64,000 bases of DNA from Deltaproteobacteria bacterium (GTDB taxonomy: Bacteria > Myxococcota_A > UBA9160 > UBA4427): assembly GCA_002719955.1 (NCBI GenBank), contig PBFW01000025.1:18268-82267 (forward strand), read 5' to 3'. Below the pieces are notes generated by a model, which worked only from the letters and a program-made list of their open reading frames with translations, searched no databases and was not told where the DNA came from. A program made the position numbers and the translations under genes. This document shows positions 36,826 through 46,012 of the stretch, in pieces (positions within the stretch are counted from its first letter, which is position 1; every line of letters begins with the position of its first letter).

Positions 36826-37782
36826 GTGAAACGCGCTGAAAGGGTGATTCGAGTGACCGATCGGCTTCTGCAGATCGAGGGGCAGGAGGCTCTTCGCGGG
36901 CATCCGCCGCGGCCGCCCTGGATCCGAATTCGGCTCTCGGCCGACCCGAAGGTCGAGCAGACGCGAGCGCTGATGCGGCGCCTCGAACTCAATACGGTCT
37001 GCGAGGAAGCCGCCTGTCCGAATCTCTCGGAGTGTTGGGCGGACCGCCACGCGACGGTGATGATCCTGGGATCGGTGTGCACACGGGCCTGCGCTTTCTG
37101 CAATATCGAAACGGGATCGCCCGACGCTGTCGATCCCCGAGAACCGGAACAGCTCGCGCGGGCCGTGGCCGAACTCGGTCTCGAACATGTCGTGATCACC
37201 TCCGTCGATCGGGACGATCTGGTGGACGGGGGAGCGGGGCAATTCGCGAAATCGATCGAGAGGATTCGCGCGGCTGCTTCGGATACGACGATCGAGGTCT
37301 TGACCCCGGATTTTCGCCGCAAGCCCGACGCGTTGGACGTCGTCGTCGCGGCTGCGCCCGACGTCTTCAACCATAATCTCGAGACCGTGCCGCGGCTCTA
37401 CCGACGGATTCGGCCGGGTGCCGACTATCGCCACTCCCTCGCCGTCCTGGCGCGTGCCAAGGATCTTCGCCCGGAGCTCTTCACCAAGAGCGGGATCATG
37501 GTCGGATTGGGCGAGGAACGCGACGAGATTCGCGGGGTGATGGATGATCTGCGCACGGCCGAGGTCGATTTCCTGACCGTTGGGCAATATCTCCGCCCGA
37601 CGCGCGAGCATGCCTCGGTCGAGTGCTATCGGACGCCCGGGGAATTCGAGGAGATCACATCGGAGGCGACGGAGCGGGGATTTCTGGTCGTCTCGGCGAC
37701 GCCGCTCACTCGTTCGTCCTACCACGCGGGTAGAGATTTTCGGCGATTGCGGGCTGCGCGGGCATTGCGACCGGAATCATGA
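36826..37782 (+). CDS. lipA: Lipoyl synthase
   Basis: Radical-SAM enzyme that inserts two sulfurs into protein-bound octanoyl groups. Auxiliary cluster cysteines 59, 64 and 70 in [17 protein letters not shown]-cluster cysteines 85, 89 and 92 in [30 protein letters not shown]; and the C-terminal RSSYHAG motif that ligates the auxiliary cluster. 318 aa, GTG start at 36826. It forms E2-lpd-lipA with the two genes upstream. Its last 6 bases overlap the convergent recombinase-like gene. Confidence 0.96.
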   Translation: MKRAERVIRVTDRLLQIEGQEALRGHPPRPPWIRIRLSADPKVEQTRALMRRLELNTVCEEAACPNLSECWADRHATVMILGSVCTRACAFCNIETGSPDAVDPREPEQLARAVAELGLEHVVITSVDRDDLVDGGAGQFAKSIERIRAAASDTTIEVLTPDFRRKPDALDVVVAAAPDVFNHNLETVPRLYRRIRPGADYRHSLAVLARAKDLRPELFTKSGIMVGLGEERDEIRGVMDDLRTAEVDFLTVGQYLRPTREHASVECYRTPGEFEEITSEATERGFLVVSATPLTRSSYHAGRDFRRLRAARALRPES

Positions 37783-38712
37783 CGGGGTGAACGGGGTTTG
37801 GAGTGCTACGCCAGACCCCGGCGCGCCGAGGCCATCGACGGAGAGGCCCGTGCTGGGGATTCCGCCTTCGCGAATCGAAGCATCCGCTCGACGCAGGTCT
37901 TCCGGACTGGTCGGGGGAAGTCCCGCCTCCGCGGCGCGCTTCTGGCAGGCGATATAGATCGCCTGTTCGGAGAGGCGTCGGCATTCGATGCGTCCGCCCT
38001 TGTTGACCGGGTTGAAGAGCGGGCCCGCTTCCGCACCTCGGATCAAGATCCATCGTTCGAGTGCCTGCCGGGCATCATCGTTCGCGGCGAATCTGCGCGC
38101 CGGGTGTTCAGGGGGTCCGGGGACGACCAACGCACCCGTCGCGAGGTCATAGTCGCCGAGTTCGAGGGCAACGGCTTCCGAGCGTCGTAGGTTCGCCCCG
38201 TAGAGGAGCGCGAGCAGTGCCTCGTCTCGCGCGCCCGCTGGACTGCGATCGCTAGCGCAGGCCTGGGCCAGCTTCTGGAGCTCGAGTGCACCAAGGATCT
38301 TCGGCTTGCGGGGCGAAGCCCCGCGAACCGGTGGGAGGTCGATGGCCCGCTGATAGGCGTCGGCAGACATCAGTCCCCGTCGCCAGCACTGCTTCAGAAC
38401 GCCACGAAGTGCGGCCAGATGCTTGTTGGCCGTCGCCGGCGCCAGGTTCGCAGTCAGCCGCGTGCGAAGTGCCGCCGTGTGTTCGAGTCTGAGCATCTGC
38501 CAGGGAAGATCGTGGGGGCCGAAACGGCCCTCGGAGGCCCAACCAGCCAACTTGGTGAGCGCCTCACGCATCGTCCGCCGGGATCCCTCGCCGAGTTGCT
38601 GAAGGTAGGCGTCGACGGGATCGAAATTCTTGGTCTCGAGGTCTCCCCCCCTGGAGATCGTCCGGTCCGACGCAATCGGTCGCTGGCTCCAGCCATCAGT
38701 CCCTGCAGGCAT
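37777..38712 (-). CDS. Degenerate tyrosine-recombinase-like protein
   Basis: Looks like a XerC/integrase family member that has lost its active site. An N-terminal SAM-like DNA-binding domain is recognisable ([19 protein letters not shown]), then the catalytic domain with Arg-I in [19 protein letters not shown]. The usual beta-hairpin lysine region reads [12 protein letters not shown], the H-x-x-R box is SPEDLRRA (Glu for His), and the final GH...TTxxYD segment with the nucleophile Tyr is replaced by a Gly/Pro-rich tail. The frame is open for 311 codons, so it may be a decaying gene or a non-catalytic DNA-binding protein. Confidence 0.65.
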   Translation of the reverse strand: MPAGTDGWSQRPIASDRTISRGGDLETKNFDPVDAYLQQLGEGSRRTMREALTKLAGWASEGRFGPHDLPWQMLRLEHTAALRTRLTANLAPATANKHLAALRGVLKQCWRRGLMSADAYQRAIDLPPVRGASPRKPKILGALELQKLAQACASDRSPAGARDEALLALLYGANLRRSEAVALELGDYDLATGALVVPGPPEHPARRFAANDDARQALERWILIRGAEAGPLFNPVNKGGRIECRRLSEQAIYIACQKRAAEAGLPPTSPEDLRRADASIREGGIPSTGLSVDGLGAPGSGVALQTPFTPS

Positions 38713-38880
38713 TCGCCCCCCTTTTCAGCACCTGAGCGGTGCCCTTCTCCGGCGTGAATGATGTTCATCAGGATGGGCGAGGGCCGTGGACTCCGGTATC
38801 GGGGAAAAACCGTAAGGCCGGTGTCTGAAAGCGCTTGTCCGCTTCTCAGGCCACGCCTCGGTTCGGCCGACAAAGCAGCG

Positions 38881-39350
38881 ATGAAGAATCCCTTTTTCCA
38901 ATTGGGCGCTGCTCTGGTCCTCTTATCCGTCGGGCCCTGGGAGGGAGGACGGTCGGCGAGTCCATCGGGCTCCTCGAGGCCGATGAGCCGGTACTGGTCT
39001 TCAAGATTCCGAATGCGGATGATTTCAGGCGGGTGCGGGCGGCCATCGACGACGATCGAGTCGTCTGGGAGAGCGGCGAGGGATTCGCGTTGCTCGGCGG
39101 ACGCGCCTACGTGAAGGATTTGAAAGAGGTCGGGGGACTGATCGGGACCGGTGGATGGGCCGACAGGCCGGTCCAGATCGTTGGCCTCGGCATGGACGAA
39201 CGGGGCGCGGAAGAGGGCGAGGGGCCCATGCTCGGGCTCGGCCAGGAGGAGCGTATGGTCCAGCTGCGAAGGCTCGTGAACAACCCCTTGCTCAATCGCG
39301 CCGAACAGGTCTTCGTGCTGACGGCGATGAACGAGGGTCTGGAGATCTGA
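38881..39350 (+). pseudogene. Putative exported protein split by a frameshift
   Basis: Not recognised. An ATG at 38881 opens a good signal peptide (MKNPFFQLGAALVLLSVGPW). About 60 bases later the coding-like signal moves to another frame, which reads VGESIGLLEADEPVLVFKIP, RVVWESGEGFALLGGRAYVK and LLNRAEQVFVLTAMNEGLEI to TGA at 39350. One base is missing somewhere in GGGCCCTGGGAGGGAGGACGG. The joined protein would be about 155 aa. The track ORF from TTG 38835 lacks a signal peptide and a ribosome site. Sequence error would explain it as well as a real mutation. Confidence 0.45.
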
Positions 39351-39400
39351 TCTCCGGGATCGCTCGTGCTGGGTGATCTGGCCGCGCCGCGCGGCCCCGT

Positions 39401-40579
39401 TCAATCATTGCCAGAGGCGACTTCACCGGGCTTGAGTGCGCTGCGATCGCGGTACCAGCCGATCGTGTCTTCCGCCTGGGCGCGTTCGCTCTCGAGAAAG
39501 CGTTCGACGGCCGCTGCGAAGCGGGCATCCGGGAGGAAATGTGCGCTGTAGGTGGGCACGGCGTCGAACCCGCGAACCTGCTTGTACTCACCACCTGCCC
39601 CCGGTTCGAAGCGAACGAATCCCTGCGCGATGCAGTGTTCGATGGCGGCGTAATAGCAGACGTTGAAATGCAGGTGGCGAACCATTCGGGTCGCCCCCCA
39701 ATAGCGTCCGTAGAGCGTGTCGCCCTTTTCCACGTTGAAGGTTCCTGCGATCTTCTCGCCTTCGTGTTCCGCGATGACGAAACACAGACGATCTCTGAAG
39801 CGCTCGACGAGCAGTTCGAAGACCTCTCGATTCAGGTATTGCCGTCCCCAGGCGCGGACTCGGATCGTTTCGAGATAGAAGCGGAACATCGGGTCGATCA
39901 GCTCGGGCGTGATCTCGTCACCGGTATAGGTCGTGATGGCGACGCCCTGTTTCTCCATCTCGCGCCGTTCACGGCGAATCTGGTTGCGTCGCTTCGAGCG
40001 GAAGGCGGCCAGGTAATCCTCGAAATCGCCGTAGCCATGGTTGTGCCAATGGTATTGGAGCCCCACCCGCGTGTGGTATCCGAGCGGGCTCAATGCTTCC
40101 GCTTCGTCCGCACGACAGAAATTGACATGAATGCTCGACAGTTCATTGCCTTGGCAGAGCTCACGAAGGGCCGCTGCGAGACGTTCGATCCAGAGGGCGC
40201 GATCTGCTTCGGGCGCGACCAGAAAACGCGCACCAGCGACCGGGGAAAAGGGCACGCCGACCAGTAGCTTCGGGTAGTACTGGATTCCGGATCGATAGGC
40301 GGCGTCCGCCCAGCTGTGGTCGAAGACAAATTCGCCCTCACTGTTCGTCTTCACGTAGAGCGGACAGGCGGCGACGAGGCGGCCCTCCTCTCGGGCGACG
40401 AGGGGTCTGGCATCCCAGCCCGATTCTTTGTCGAGGGCGCCAGCCTCTTCGAGGGAAGCGAGAAAAGCCCATTCGAGAAAGGGGGATTCGTCTCCGACGA
40501 GGTGGTCCCATTCGTTTCGGGGCAACTGCGCCACGCCTTCTTCGAGCTGGATCGTGAATCTGGGCGCGTCGTCGGCCAT
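39401..40579 (-). CDS. FemAB/GNAT-like acyltransferase (DUF482 family)
   Basis: 392-aa protein of the peptidogalycan/FemAB-related acyltransferase family (DUF482). Characteristic: PFLEWAFLASLEEAG near the N-terminus, LVAACPLYVKTNSEGEFVFD, then YPKLLVGVPFSPVAGARFL, FRSKRRNQIRRERREM, FYLETIRVRAWGRQYLNREVFE and FNVCYYAAIEHCIAQGF with EPGAGGEYKQVRGFDAVPTYS. The fold is duplicated GNAT; no substrate is established for the family. Divergent from clpS with about 75 bases between their starts. Confidence 0.85.
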   Translation of the reverse strand: MADDAPRFTIQLEEGVAQLPRNEWDHLVGDESPFLEWAFLASLEEAGALDKESGWDARPLVAREEGRLVAACPLYVKTNSEGEFVFDHSWADAAYRSGIQYYPKLLVGVPFSPVAGARFLVAPEADRALWIERLAAALRELCQGNELSSIHVNFCRADEAEALSPLGYHTRVGLQYHWHNHGYGDFEDYLAAFRSKRRNQIRRERREMEKQGVAITTYTGDEITPELIDPMFRFYLETIRVRAWGRQYLNREVFELLVERFRDRLCFVIAEHEGEKIAGTFNVEKGDTLYGRYWGATRMVRHLHFNVCYYAAIEHCIAQGFVRFEPGAGGEYKQVRGFDAVPTYSAHFLPDARFAAAVERFLESERAQAEDTIGWYRDRSALKPGEVASGND

Positions 40580-40652
40580 GCGGGTCGAGTGTAGCCCCCG
40601 AGATGTCTAGCGGTGCTGCGATGTGTTCTGCGAGCGGGCTATGCTCGAGAGG

Positions 40653-41108
40653 ATGACTTCGACCGCGAAGAACGAGACGACTGCGCCGCGATCGATTCTC
40701 CCGGCCTCGCCAGATGATGAGCGCAACGGTCGGTGTGATCAATCTCGGGCGATGGCGGGCCCCCGGGGAGGTACGCCGCCCCCGGATCCGCCTGCGAACG
40801 ACCCTTCGAGGGATCGAGACCGTAACCTCGCGACGAAGGAAAGAAGGAAATCCGCTCGACCGCCCCGATTCAAGGTCATCCTCTATAACGACGACTACAC
40901 ACCGATGGAATTCGTCGTGCAGGTGCTTGAGAAGGTCTTTCAGAAGAGCCCCTCCGCCGCGACCCAGATCATGTTGCAGATCCATCGGGGCGGGATGGGC
41001 GTGGCCGGTGTCTTTGTTCTCGAGATCGCCGAGACAAAGTCGGCGACGGTGCAACGAATGGCCGAGGAGCGGGGATACCCGCTGCGGACGGGAGTGGAAA
41101 AAGAATGA
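40653..41108 (+). CDS. clpS: ATP-dependent Clp protease adaptor ClpS
   Basis: N-recognin that delivers N-degron substrates to ClpAP. The core starts near residue 72: RFKVILYNDDYTPMEFVV carries the Asn-Asp-Asp pocket residues, then MLQIHRGGMGVAGVF with the conserved His and VQRMAEERGYPLR. The core is preceded by about 70 Pro/Arg/Asp-rich residues, longer than usual; the true start may lie further downstream (ATG at 40752). The stop overlaps the clpA ATG by four bases, as in other clpSA operons. Confidence 0.92.
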   Translation: MTSTAKNETTAPRSILPASPDDERNGRCDQSRAMAGPRGGTPPPDPPANDPSRDRDRNLATKERRKSARPPRFKVILYNDDYTPMEFVVQVLEKVFQKSPSAATQIMLQIHRGGMGVAGVFVLEIAETKSATVQRMAEERGYPLRTGVEKE

Positions 41109-43408
41109 GTTCGATCGGCCGGGACCTCCAATTGACGCTGCAAGCGGCCCATCGCGAGGCCGTCGTTCGGAGGCATGCCTACCTGACGGTGGAACACCTT
41201 CTCTACGCAGTGATCCACAACGAGGATGGCGCGACGATCCTGCTTCATTCGGGTGCGGATGTGGATCGGCTGCGAATCGAACTTGAGCGTTTCTTCGACG
41301 AGGATCTCGAGAGCGTACCCGGTGGCGACCCCGTCGAGACCCTTCAGACCCTGGCCTTTCATCGCGTGGTTCAGACAGCGATCGACCACACGGCGAATGC
41401 CGAAAAAGAAGAGGTCGAAATTGGGGACCTGATCGTGGCGCTCTTCAACGAGCCCGATGCGCATTCGATGATGTTGCTGCGGGGGCAGGGTGTTTCCCGC
41501 CTGGATCTGCTCCGATATATCAGCCACGGAGAATCGAAACTCGGTGTTGAAGGATCGTTGGGTGAGGGCATCGGTGCCTCCCCGCTTCTGGGCGGTGATG
41601 ATTCCGAGGGCGTGCCCGCCGATCCGCTGGCGGCCTTTGCGACCAATCTGACCGAGCGCGCGGCACAGGGCAAGCTCGATCCGCTGGTCGGCCGGGGCCG
41701 GGAACTCGATCGTGCGATTCATATTCTGGCGCGCCGGCGGAAGAACAACCCGATCTTCGTGGGCGAGACGGGGGTTGGGAAGACGGCTCTGGCGGAGGGC
41801 CTCGCCCTGCGTGTCCACGAGGGGCGCGTGCCCGAGGATCTCGAAGGAGCGGAGATTCATTCACTCGATCTGGGAGCGCTTCTCGCTGGAACGCGTTACC
41901 GAGGCGATTTCGAGGCTCGTTTCAAGGCGCTGCTGGGCGCACTCGAGGAACGGGAACGCTTCATCCTCTTCATCGACGAGATCCACACCATCCTCGGTGC
42001 GGGATCAGCCCAGGGAACGACGGTCGATGCCTCCAATCTGCTGAAGCCGGGGCTTGCCGACGGCTCGCTGCGATGCATGGGGTCGACGACCTACCAGGAA
42101 TACCGCCATTTCGAGCGGGATCGGGCGCTCTCGAGGCGCTTCCAAAAGATCGACATCGAGGAACCGTCCTCGCAGGAATGCGTCCGGATCCTGAAGGGCC
42201 TCGCTCCCCGCTACGAAGAACACCACGGTGTCCACTACACCGGCCCCGCACTCAAGGCCTGCGTCGATCTCGCGGTGCGACATATCAATGATCGCTTCCT
42301 GCCGGACAAGGCGATCGATGTCATGGACGAGTGCGGCGCCGAGGTGCGCCTGCGGCCGACGGGCAAGAAACGACGCACCGTCGGCGTACGGGACGTCGAA
42401 CGGACCGTTGCGAGCATGGCCCGTGTGCCGGTCGAGACGACGGTTTCAGAGGACGCCGGGCGTCTCGAACGGCTCGAAGCTGACCTCAAGGCCGTCGTAT
42501 TCGGTCAGGACCGGGCCGTCGAGGCCGTGGCCAACGCCGTCAAACGTTCGCGCGCTGGTCTTGCGGCGCTCGAGAAACCGACCGGCTCCTTCCTTTTTGC
42601 GGGGCCGACCGGTGTGGGCAAGACGGAACTTGCTAAACAGCTGGCGGAGACGTTGGGCGTGCCCTTCCTGCGCTTCGATATGAGCGAGTACATGGAGAAA
42701 CACTCGGTTTCGCGTTTGATCGGGGCGCCGCCGGGCTATGTCGGCTACGACCAGGGTGGGATCCTGATCGAACAGGTCCGCAAACACCCCTACGCAGTGC
42801 TGCTTCTCGACGAGATCGAGAAAGCCCACCAGGATGTCTTCGATGTGCTGCTACAGGTCATGGATCACGCGACCCTGACCGATAACCAGGGTCGCGAGGC
42901 CGATTTTCGGCACGTCACCCTGATTATGACGTCGAATGCCGGCGCCAGGGAGATGTCGACCAACGCGATCGGTTTCACCGATGCCAAGCGAGGCGATGGC
43001 CAACACGAAATCGAAAAGATCTTCAGCCCCGAATTTCGCAATCGTCTCGATGAGGTCGTGCGCTTCGATGCGTTGCCCAAGGACGTGATGGAGAAAGTCG
43101 TCGAGAAATTTGTGCGGGAACTCCGTGACCAGCTGGCCGAACGCAAGATCGAGATCGAGTTGCGGCCGGCGGCGTGCCTGCGTCTGGCCGAGCAGGGCTA
43201 CGAGCCTGAATTCGGGGCACGGCCGCTCGCTCGCGTGATCCAGCAGGAGATCAAGAACCCACTGACCGACGAGGTCCTCTTCGGGAGGCTGAAGGGTGGA
43301 GGTCGCGTCGAGGTCGATGTCGATGGAAGCGGTGAGTTCGAGTTCGTTTTCTGCGATCAGCGACCCGCCCGATCAGCCGCTGCCAGGAAGAGCGGACGGG
43401 ACGACTGA
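41105..43408 (+). CDS. clpA: ATP-dependent Clp protease ATPase subunit ClpA
   Basis: AAA+ unfoldase of the ClpAP protease. Clp_N domain (1-145), AAA-1 with [14 protein letters not shown] and [14 protein letters not shown], no long coiled-coil middle domain (which separates it from ClpB), and AAA-2 with [14 protein letters not shown] and [18 protein letters not shown]-type ClpP contact loop: [11 protein letters not shown]. 767 aa, close to E. coli ClpA (758). Translationally coupled to clpS. Confidence 0.96.
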   Translation: MSSIGRDLQLTLQAAHREAVVRRHAYLTVEHLLYAVIHNEDGATILLHSGADVDRLRIELERFFDEDLESVPGGDPVETLQTLAFHRVVQTAIDHTANAEKEEVEIGDLIVALFNEPDAHSMMLLRGQGVSRLDLLRYISHGESKLGVEGSLGEGIGASPLLGGDDSEGVPADPLAAFATNLTERAAQGKLDPLVGRGRELDRAIHILARRRKNNPIFVGETGVGKTALAEGLALRVHEGRVPEDLEGAEIHSLDLGALLAGTRYRGDFEARFKALLGALEERERFILFIDEIHTILGAGSAQGTTVDASNLLKPGLADGSLRCMGSTTYQEYRHFERDRALSRRFQKIDIEEPSSQECVRILKGLAPRYEEHHGVHYTGPALKACVDLAVRHINDRFLPDKAIDVMDECGAEVRLRPTGKKRRTVGVRDVERTVASMARVPVETTVSEDAGRLERLEADLKAVVFGQDRAVEAVANAVKRSRAGLAALEKPTGSFLFAGPTGVGKTELAKQLAETLGVPFLRFDMSEYMEKHSVSRLIGAPPGYVGYDQGGILIEQVRKHPYAVLLLDEIEKAHQDVFDVLLQVMDHATLTDNQGREADFRHVTLIMTSNAGAREMSTNAIGFTDAKRGDGQHEIEKIFSPEFRNRLDEVVRFDALPKDVMEKVVEKFVRELRDQLAERKIEIELRPAACLRLAEQGYEPEFGARPLARVIQQEIKNPLTDEVLFGRLKGGGRVEVDVDGSGEFEFVFCDQRPARSAAARKSGRDD

Positions 43409-43437
43409 GGAAGGGGCCGCTTCGAGGTTCGTGACCC

Positions 43438-44985
43438 CTACGCTGATTTCGCTCGGATCGCTGGCGGGTTCCGCCACTGGCCTCGCACGAAACTCAGTCC
43501 GAGGTAGGCCATACGCGCGAGATGGTCGAAGATCAGTGTTGCCCAGAGCCAGACGACATCGACCTCGAAGATGGCGGCGAGCAGGATGGCGACGGGAACG
43601 CGGATTCCCCAGTTCCCGATCGCGGCGGCGATCAACGGGGTCACCGTGTCCCCCGCCCCCTTGTGAGCACCGCCCAGGGTGAAGTGCAGTTGGAGGAAGG
43701 GCTGGGCGATCGCCAGGCATAACATGAAGGGCGCAAGTCCGTTCACCACTGCGACGTCGTTCGTGAATAACTGGGCGAGAGGGACGCGGAACCACGCAAA
43801 GAGCAGGCCGAGGGGAAGGGCGGTGGCGGTTGCGAGCACGAGTGACCGTTTTGCCCCCCGAAGAGCATCGTTCGGGCGGCCGGCTCCGAGGGCCTGACCG
43901 ACGATGGTCGAGCAGGCCTGGGCATAGCCCGTCCCGGGGATCCATGAGAAGGAGAGGAGTGAGATTCCGACCGTGTAGGTTGCAACCGCCAGTGTTCCGT
44001 AATAGTTGCCCAGGAGCCAGAAATACGAGAGCAGACCAAAATTCAGGATGATCCGTTCGACCACGCCGGGGACGGCGATGCGCACGACCTCTCGAATGAT
44101 GGGATTGCGGCGCAGGAGGTCGGAGAAGCGCAGTGCCGTCGGGGCCTCTCGTGGGATGCGAATCAGAACGAGCAGGAAGAGGACGAGCCCGATGCCCTGG
44201 CTGATCGCCGTTGCGAGCCCAGCGCCCCAGAGTCCGAGCGCCGGGAATCCGAAATGGCCGAAGATCAGGACGGCGTTCAGCCCGAGTTTCGCGCCCGCTA
44301 CGATTATGGCGACGGCCATCGGCGTTCGCGTGTCGCGATTCGCCCGCAGGGCGCTCTCTGCGATCATCGAAAAGGACAACATCAGCGAGGCGCCAACCGT
44401 CAATTCGAGATAGGGCGCGGCCACCTCGATCACGGGCGCCTCCGCGCCCAATGCGGCGAGGGATCGTTCGCTAAAGAAATAGAGGACACCTGCGTAGAAA
44501 ATCGTCACGAGGGCCGAAACCTGAACGGATCCCGCGAAGGCGTGGCGCGCGCGGGCGGGATCCCGGCCGCCGATCGCACGGGCCATCAGAGCGATGCAGG
44601 CCAGACCGATGGCGAAGAGCGTCGAGTGGATGAGGTGGAAGAGCTGGGTTGCGTAGCCGACGGCGGCGAGTGGGACCGCCGCACCGCCCTCTGAGGCGAG
44701 ACGCCCGATCATCATCCGATCGATCACACCCGTGAGGTTGAGCAGCACCTGGGAGGCCATGACCGGCCAAGCGAGCCGCAGGATCTCCCGAACGGACTCG
44801 TTTCCTCCGGCCGCGAGGGGGGCGTCATGGAGCGGGGCGGAGAGGCCGACCGTGGCCCCAGCCGCCAACGAACCGGCCGGCACGGCAGGGCCGACCTCGG
44901 GGTCGAGTGGGTTGCCGGGGGCATCGATGGCGACTTCGGCCCCTTCGTCGAGGATCGCACCGCTCGTTTCGTCTGCGCCGCTCAC
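43438..44985 (-). CDS. MATE family efflux transporter
   Basis: Multidrug and toxic compound extrusion antiporter of the inner membrane, about twelve hydrophobic helices in two MatE halves. Markers: ILRLAWPVMASQVLLNLTGVIDRMMIGRL at the start of half one, NRDTRTPMAVAIIVAGAKLGLN, VVRIAVPGVVERIILNFGL opening half two, and TIVGQALGAGRP. 515 aa; the first 60 residues are an Ala/Gly/Pro-rich soluble extension that is unusual. GTG start overlaps the ispH stop (GTGA), so the two are co-translated. Confidence 0.9.
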   Translation of the reverse strand: MSGADETSGAILDEGAEVAIDAPGNPLDPEVGPAVPAGSLAAGATVGLSAPLHDAPLAAGGNESVREILRLAWPVMASQVLLNLTGVIDRMMIGRLASEGGAAVPLAAVGYATQLFHLIHSTLFAIGLACIALMARAIGGRDPARARHAFAGSVQVSALVTIFYAGVLYFFSERSLAALGAEAPVIEVAAPYLELTVGASLMLSFSMIAESALRANRDTRTPMAVAIIVAGAKLGLNAVLIFGHFGFPALGLWGAGLATAISQGIGLVLFLLVLIRIPREAPTALRFSDLLRRNPIIREVVRIAVPGVVERIILNFGLLSYFWLLGNYYGTLAVATYTVGISLLSFSWIPGTGYAQACSTIVGQALGAGRPNDALRGAKRSLVLATATALPLGLLFAWFRVPLAQLFTNDVAVVNGLAPFMLCLAIAQPFLQLHFTLGGAHKGAGDTVTPLIAAAIGNWGIRVPVAILLAAIFEVDVVWLWATLIFDHLARMAYLGLSFVRGQWRNPPAIRAKSA

Positions 44986-45914
44986 GGGTCGCGCAATTCG
45001 CGGGGCAGCTTGAAGCGGACACCCTCGTCGACCTCGGGCAGGGAATCGAGGATCGGAGGGTCATCGGTGAATTCGCGGAGACGCTCGATCACGCCCTGGA
45101 CCAGAATGTCCGGGGTCGAGGCGCCGGCCGTGACTCCCACGCATCGGACGTCCTCGAGCCAGTCGCGGCCGACGTCGTCGGCGGTCTGGATCAGATAGGA
45201 GGGAACGCCGAGTCGCGAAGCGACTTCGACCAGGCGATTGCTATTCGAGGAAGCGGGGGCGCCGACGACCAGCACGAGGTCCGCCTGTCCAGCGAGCTCT
45301 TTGACAGCATCCTGGCGATTCTGCGTTGCATAACATATGTCGTCGCGCTTGGGCAGGACGATCCGGGGGAAGCGAGCGGCGAGGGCACGCATGACATCGC
45401 GCGTATCATCGACGGAGAGTGTCGTCTGGGTGACGCAGCCCAGTCTCTGAGCGTTGCGGACAACCAGCGAAGAGACGTCCTCGACCGTTTCGACCAGATA
45501 CATCGCGGAGGGGGCCTGCCCCATCGTTCCCTCGACCTCGACGTGCCCCTGGTGGCCGATCATGACGATCTCGTAGCCCTCCGAGACCATTCGGTGGACC
45601 TCGTTATGGACCTTCGTCACCAACGGGCAGGTCGCGTCGATCGTCTCGAGCTGCTTGGCCTCGGCGCGCTCGCGAATCGCAGGCGACACGCCATGCGCCG
45701 AATAGATCAGGACGGCCCCCTCGGGCGCGTCTTCGGGATTCTCGATGAAGGTGGCCCCCTTGTCCCGGAGCCCATCGACGACGTGGCGGTTGTGGACGAT
45801 CTCGTGGCGGACGAAAACCGGGCGATTCCGTCGTTGTAGGGAGAGTTCGACGATTTCGATCGCGCGGTCGACGCCGGCGCAGAATCCGCGAGGGCTGGCG
45901 AGGAGTATCCGCAT
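44982..45914 (-). CDS. ispH: 4-hydroxy-3-methylbut-2-enyl diphosphate reductase
   Basis: Last enzyme of the MEP isoprenoid pathway, an Fe-S protein making IPP and DMAPP. Start ATG 45914 (MRILLASPRGFCAGVDRAI, Cys12); the track start at 45989 adds an unneeded head. The other cluster cysteines lie in DATCPLVTKVH and the later GVTAGASTPD region; catalytic YSAHGV, TQTTLS and GAPASSNSNRLVEVA are present. 310 aa. Coupled to the downstream MATE gene. Confidence 0.96.
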   Translation of the reverse strand: MRILLASPRGFCAGVDRAIEIVELSLQRRNRPVFVRHEIVHNRHVVDGLRDKGATFIENPEDAPEGAVLIYSAHGVSPAIRERAEAKQLETIDATCPLVTKVHNEVHRMVSEGYEIVMIGHQGHVEVEGTMGQAPSAMYLVETVEDVSSLVVRNAQRLGCVTQTTLSVDDTRDVMRALAARFPRIVLPKRDDICYATQNRQDAVKELAGQADLVLVVGAPASSNSNRLVEVASRLGVPSYLIQTADDVGRDWLEDVRCVGVTAGASTPDILVQGVIERLREFTDDPPILDSLPEVDEGVRFKLPRELRDP

Positions 45915-46012
45915 GACGGGACGGATACTAGCGTTCCGCCTTGGGCATCGGGAAAAATCGAATGGGATCGTTACAATCGGCGTTCTCAACTATTGGCAGG
46001 AGGCATATCGAC

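Noticed and set aside
35664-37370. 568-aa minus-strand ORF opposite lpd-lipA
   Set aside because: Runs across the boundary of two certain genes on the other strand and has no motif.
38454-39404. 316-aa minus-strand ORF
   Set aside because: Overlaps the recombinase-like gene start and the exported-protein body; low-complexity, no motif.
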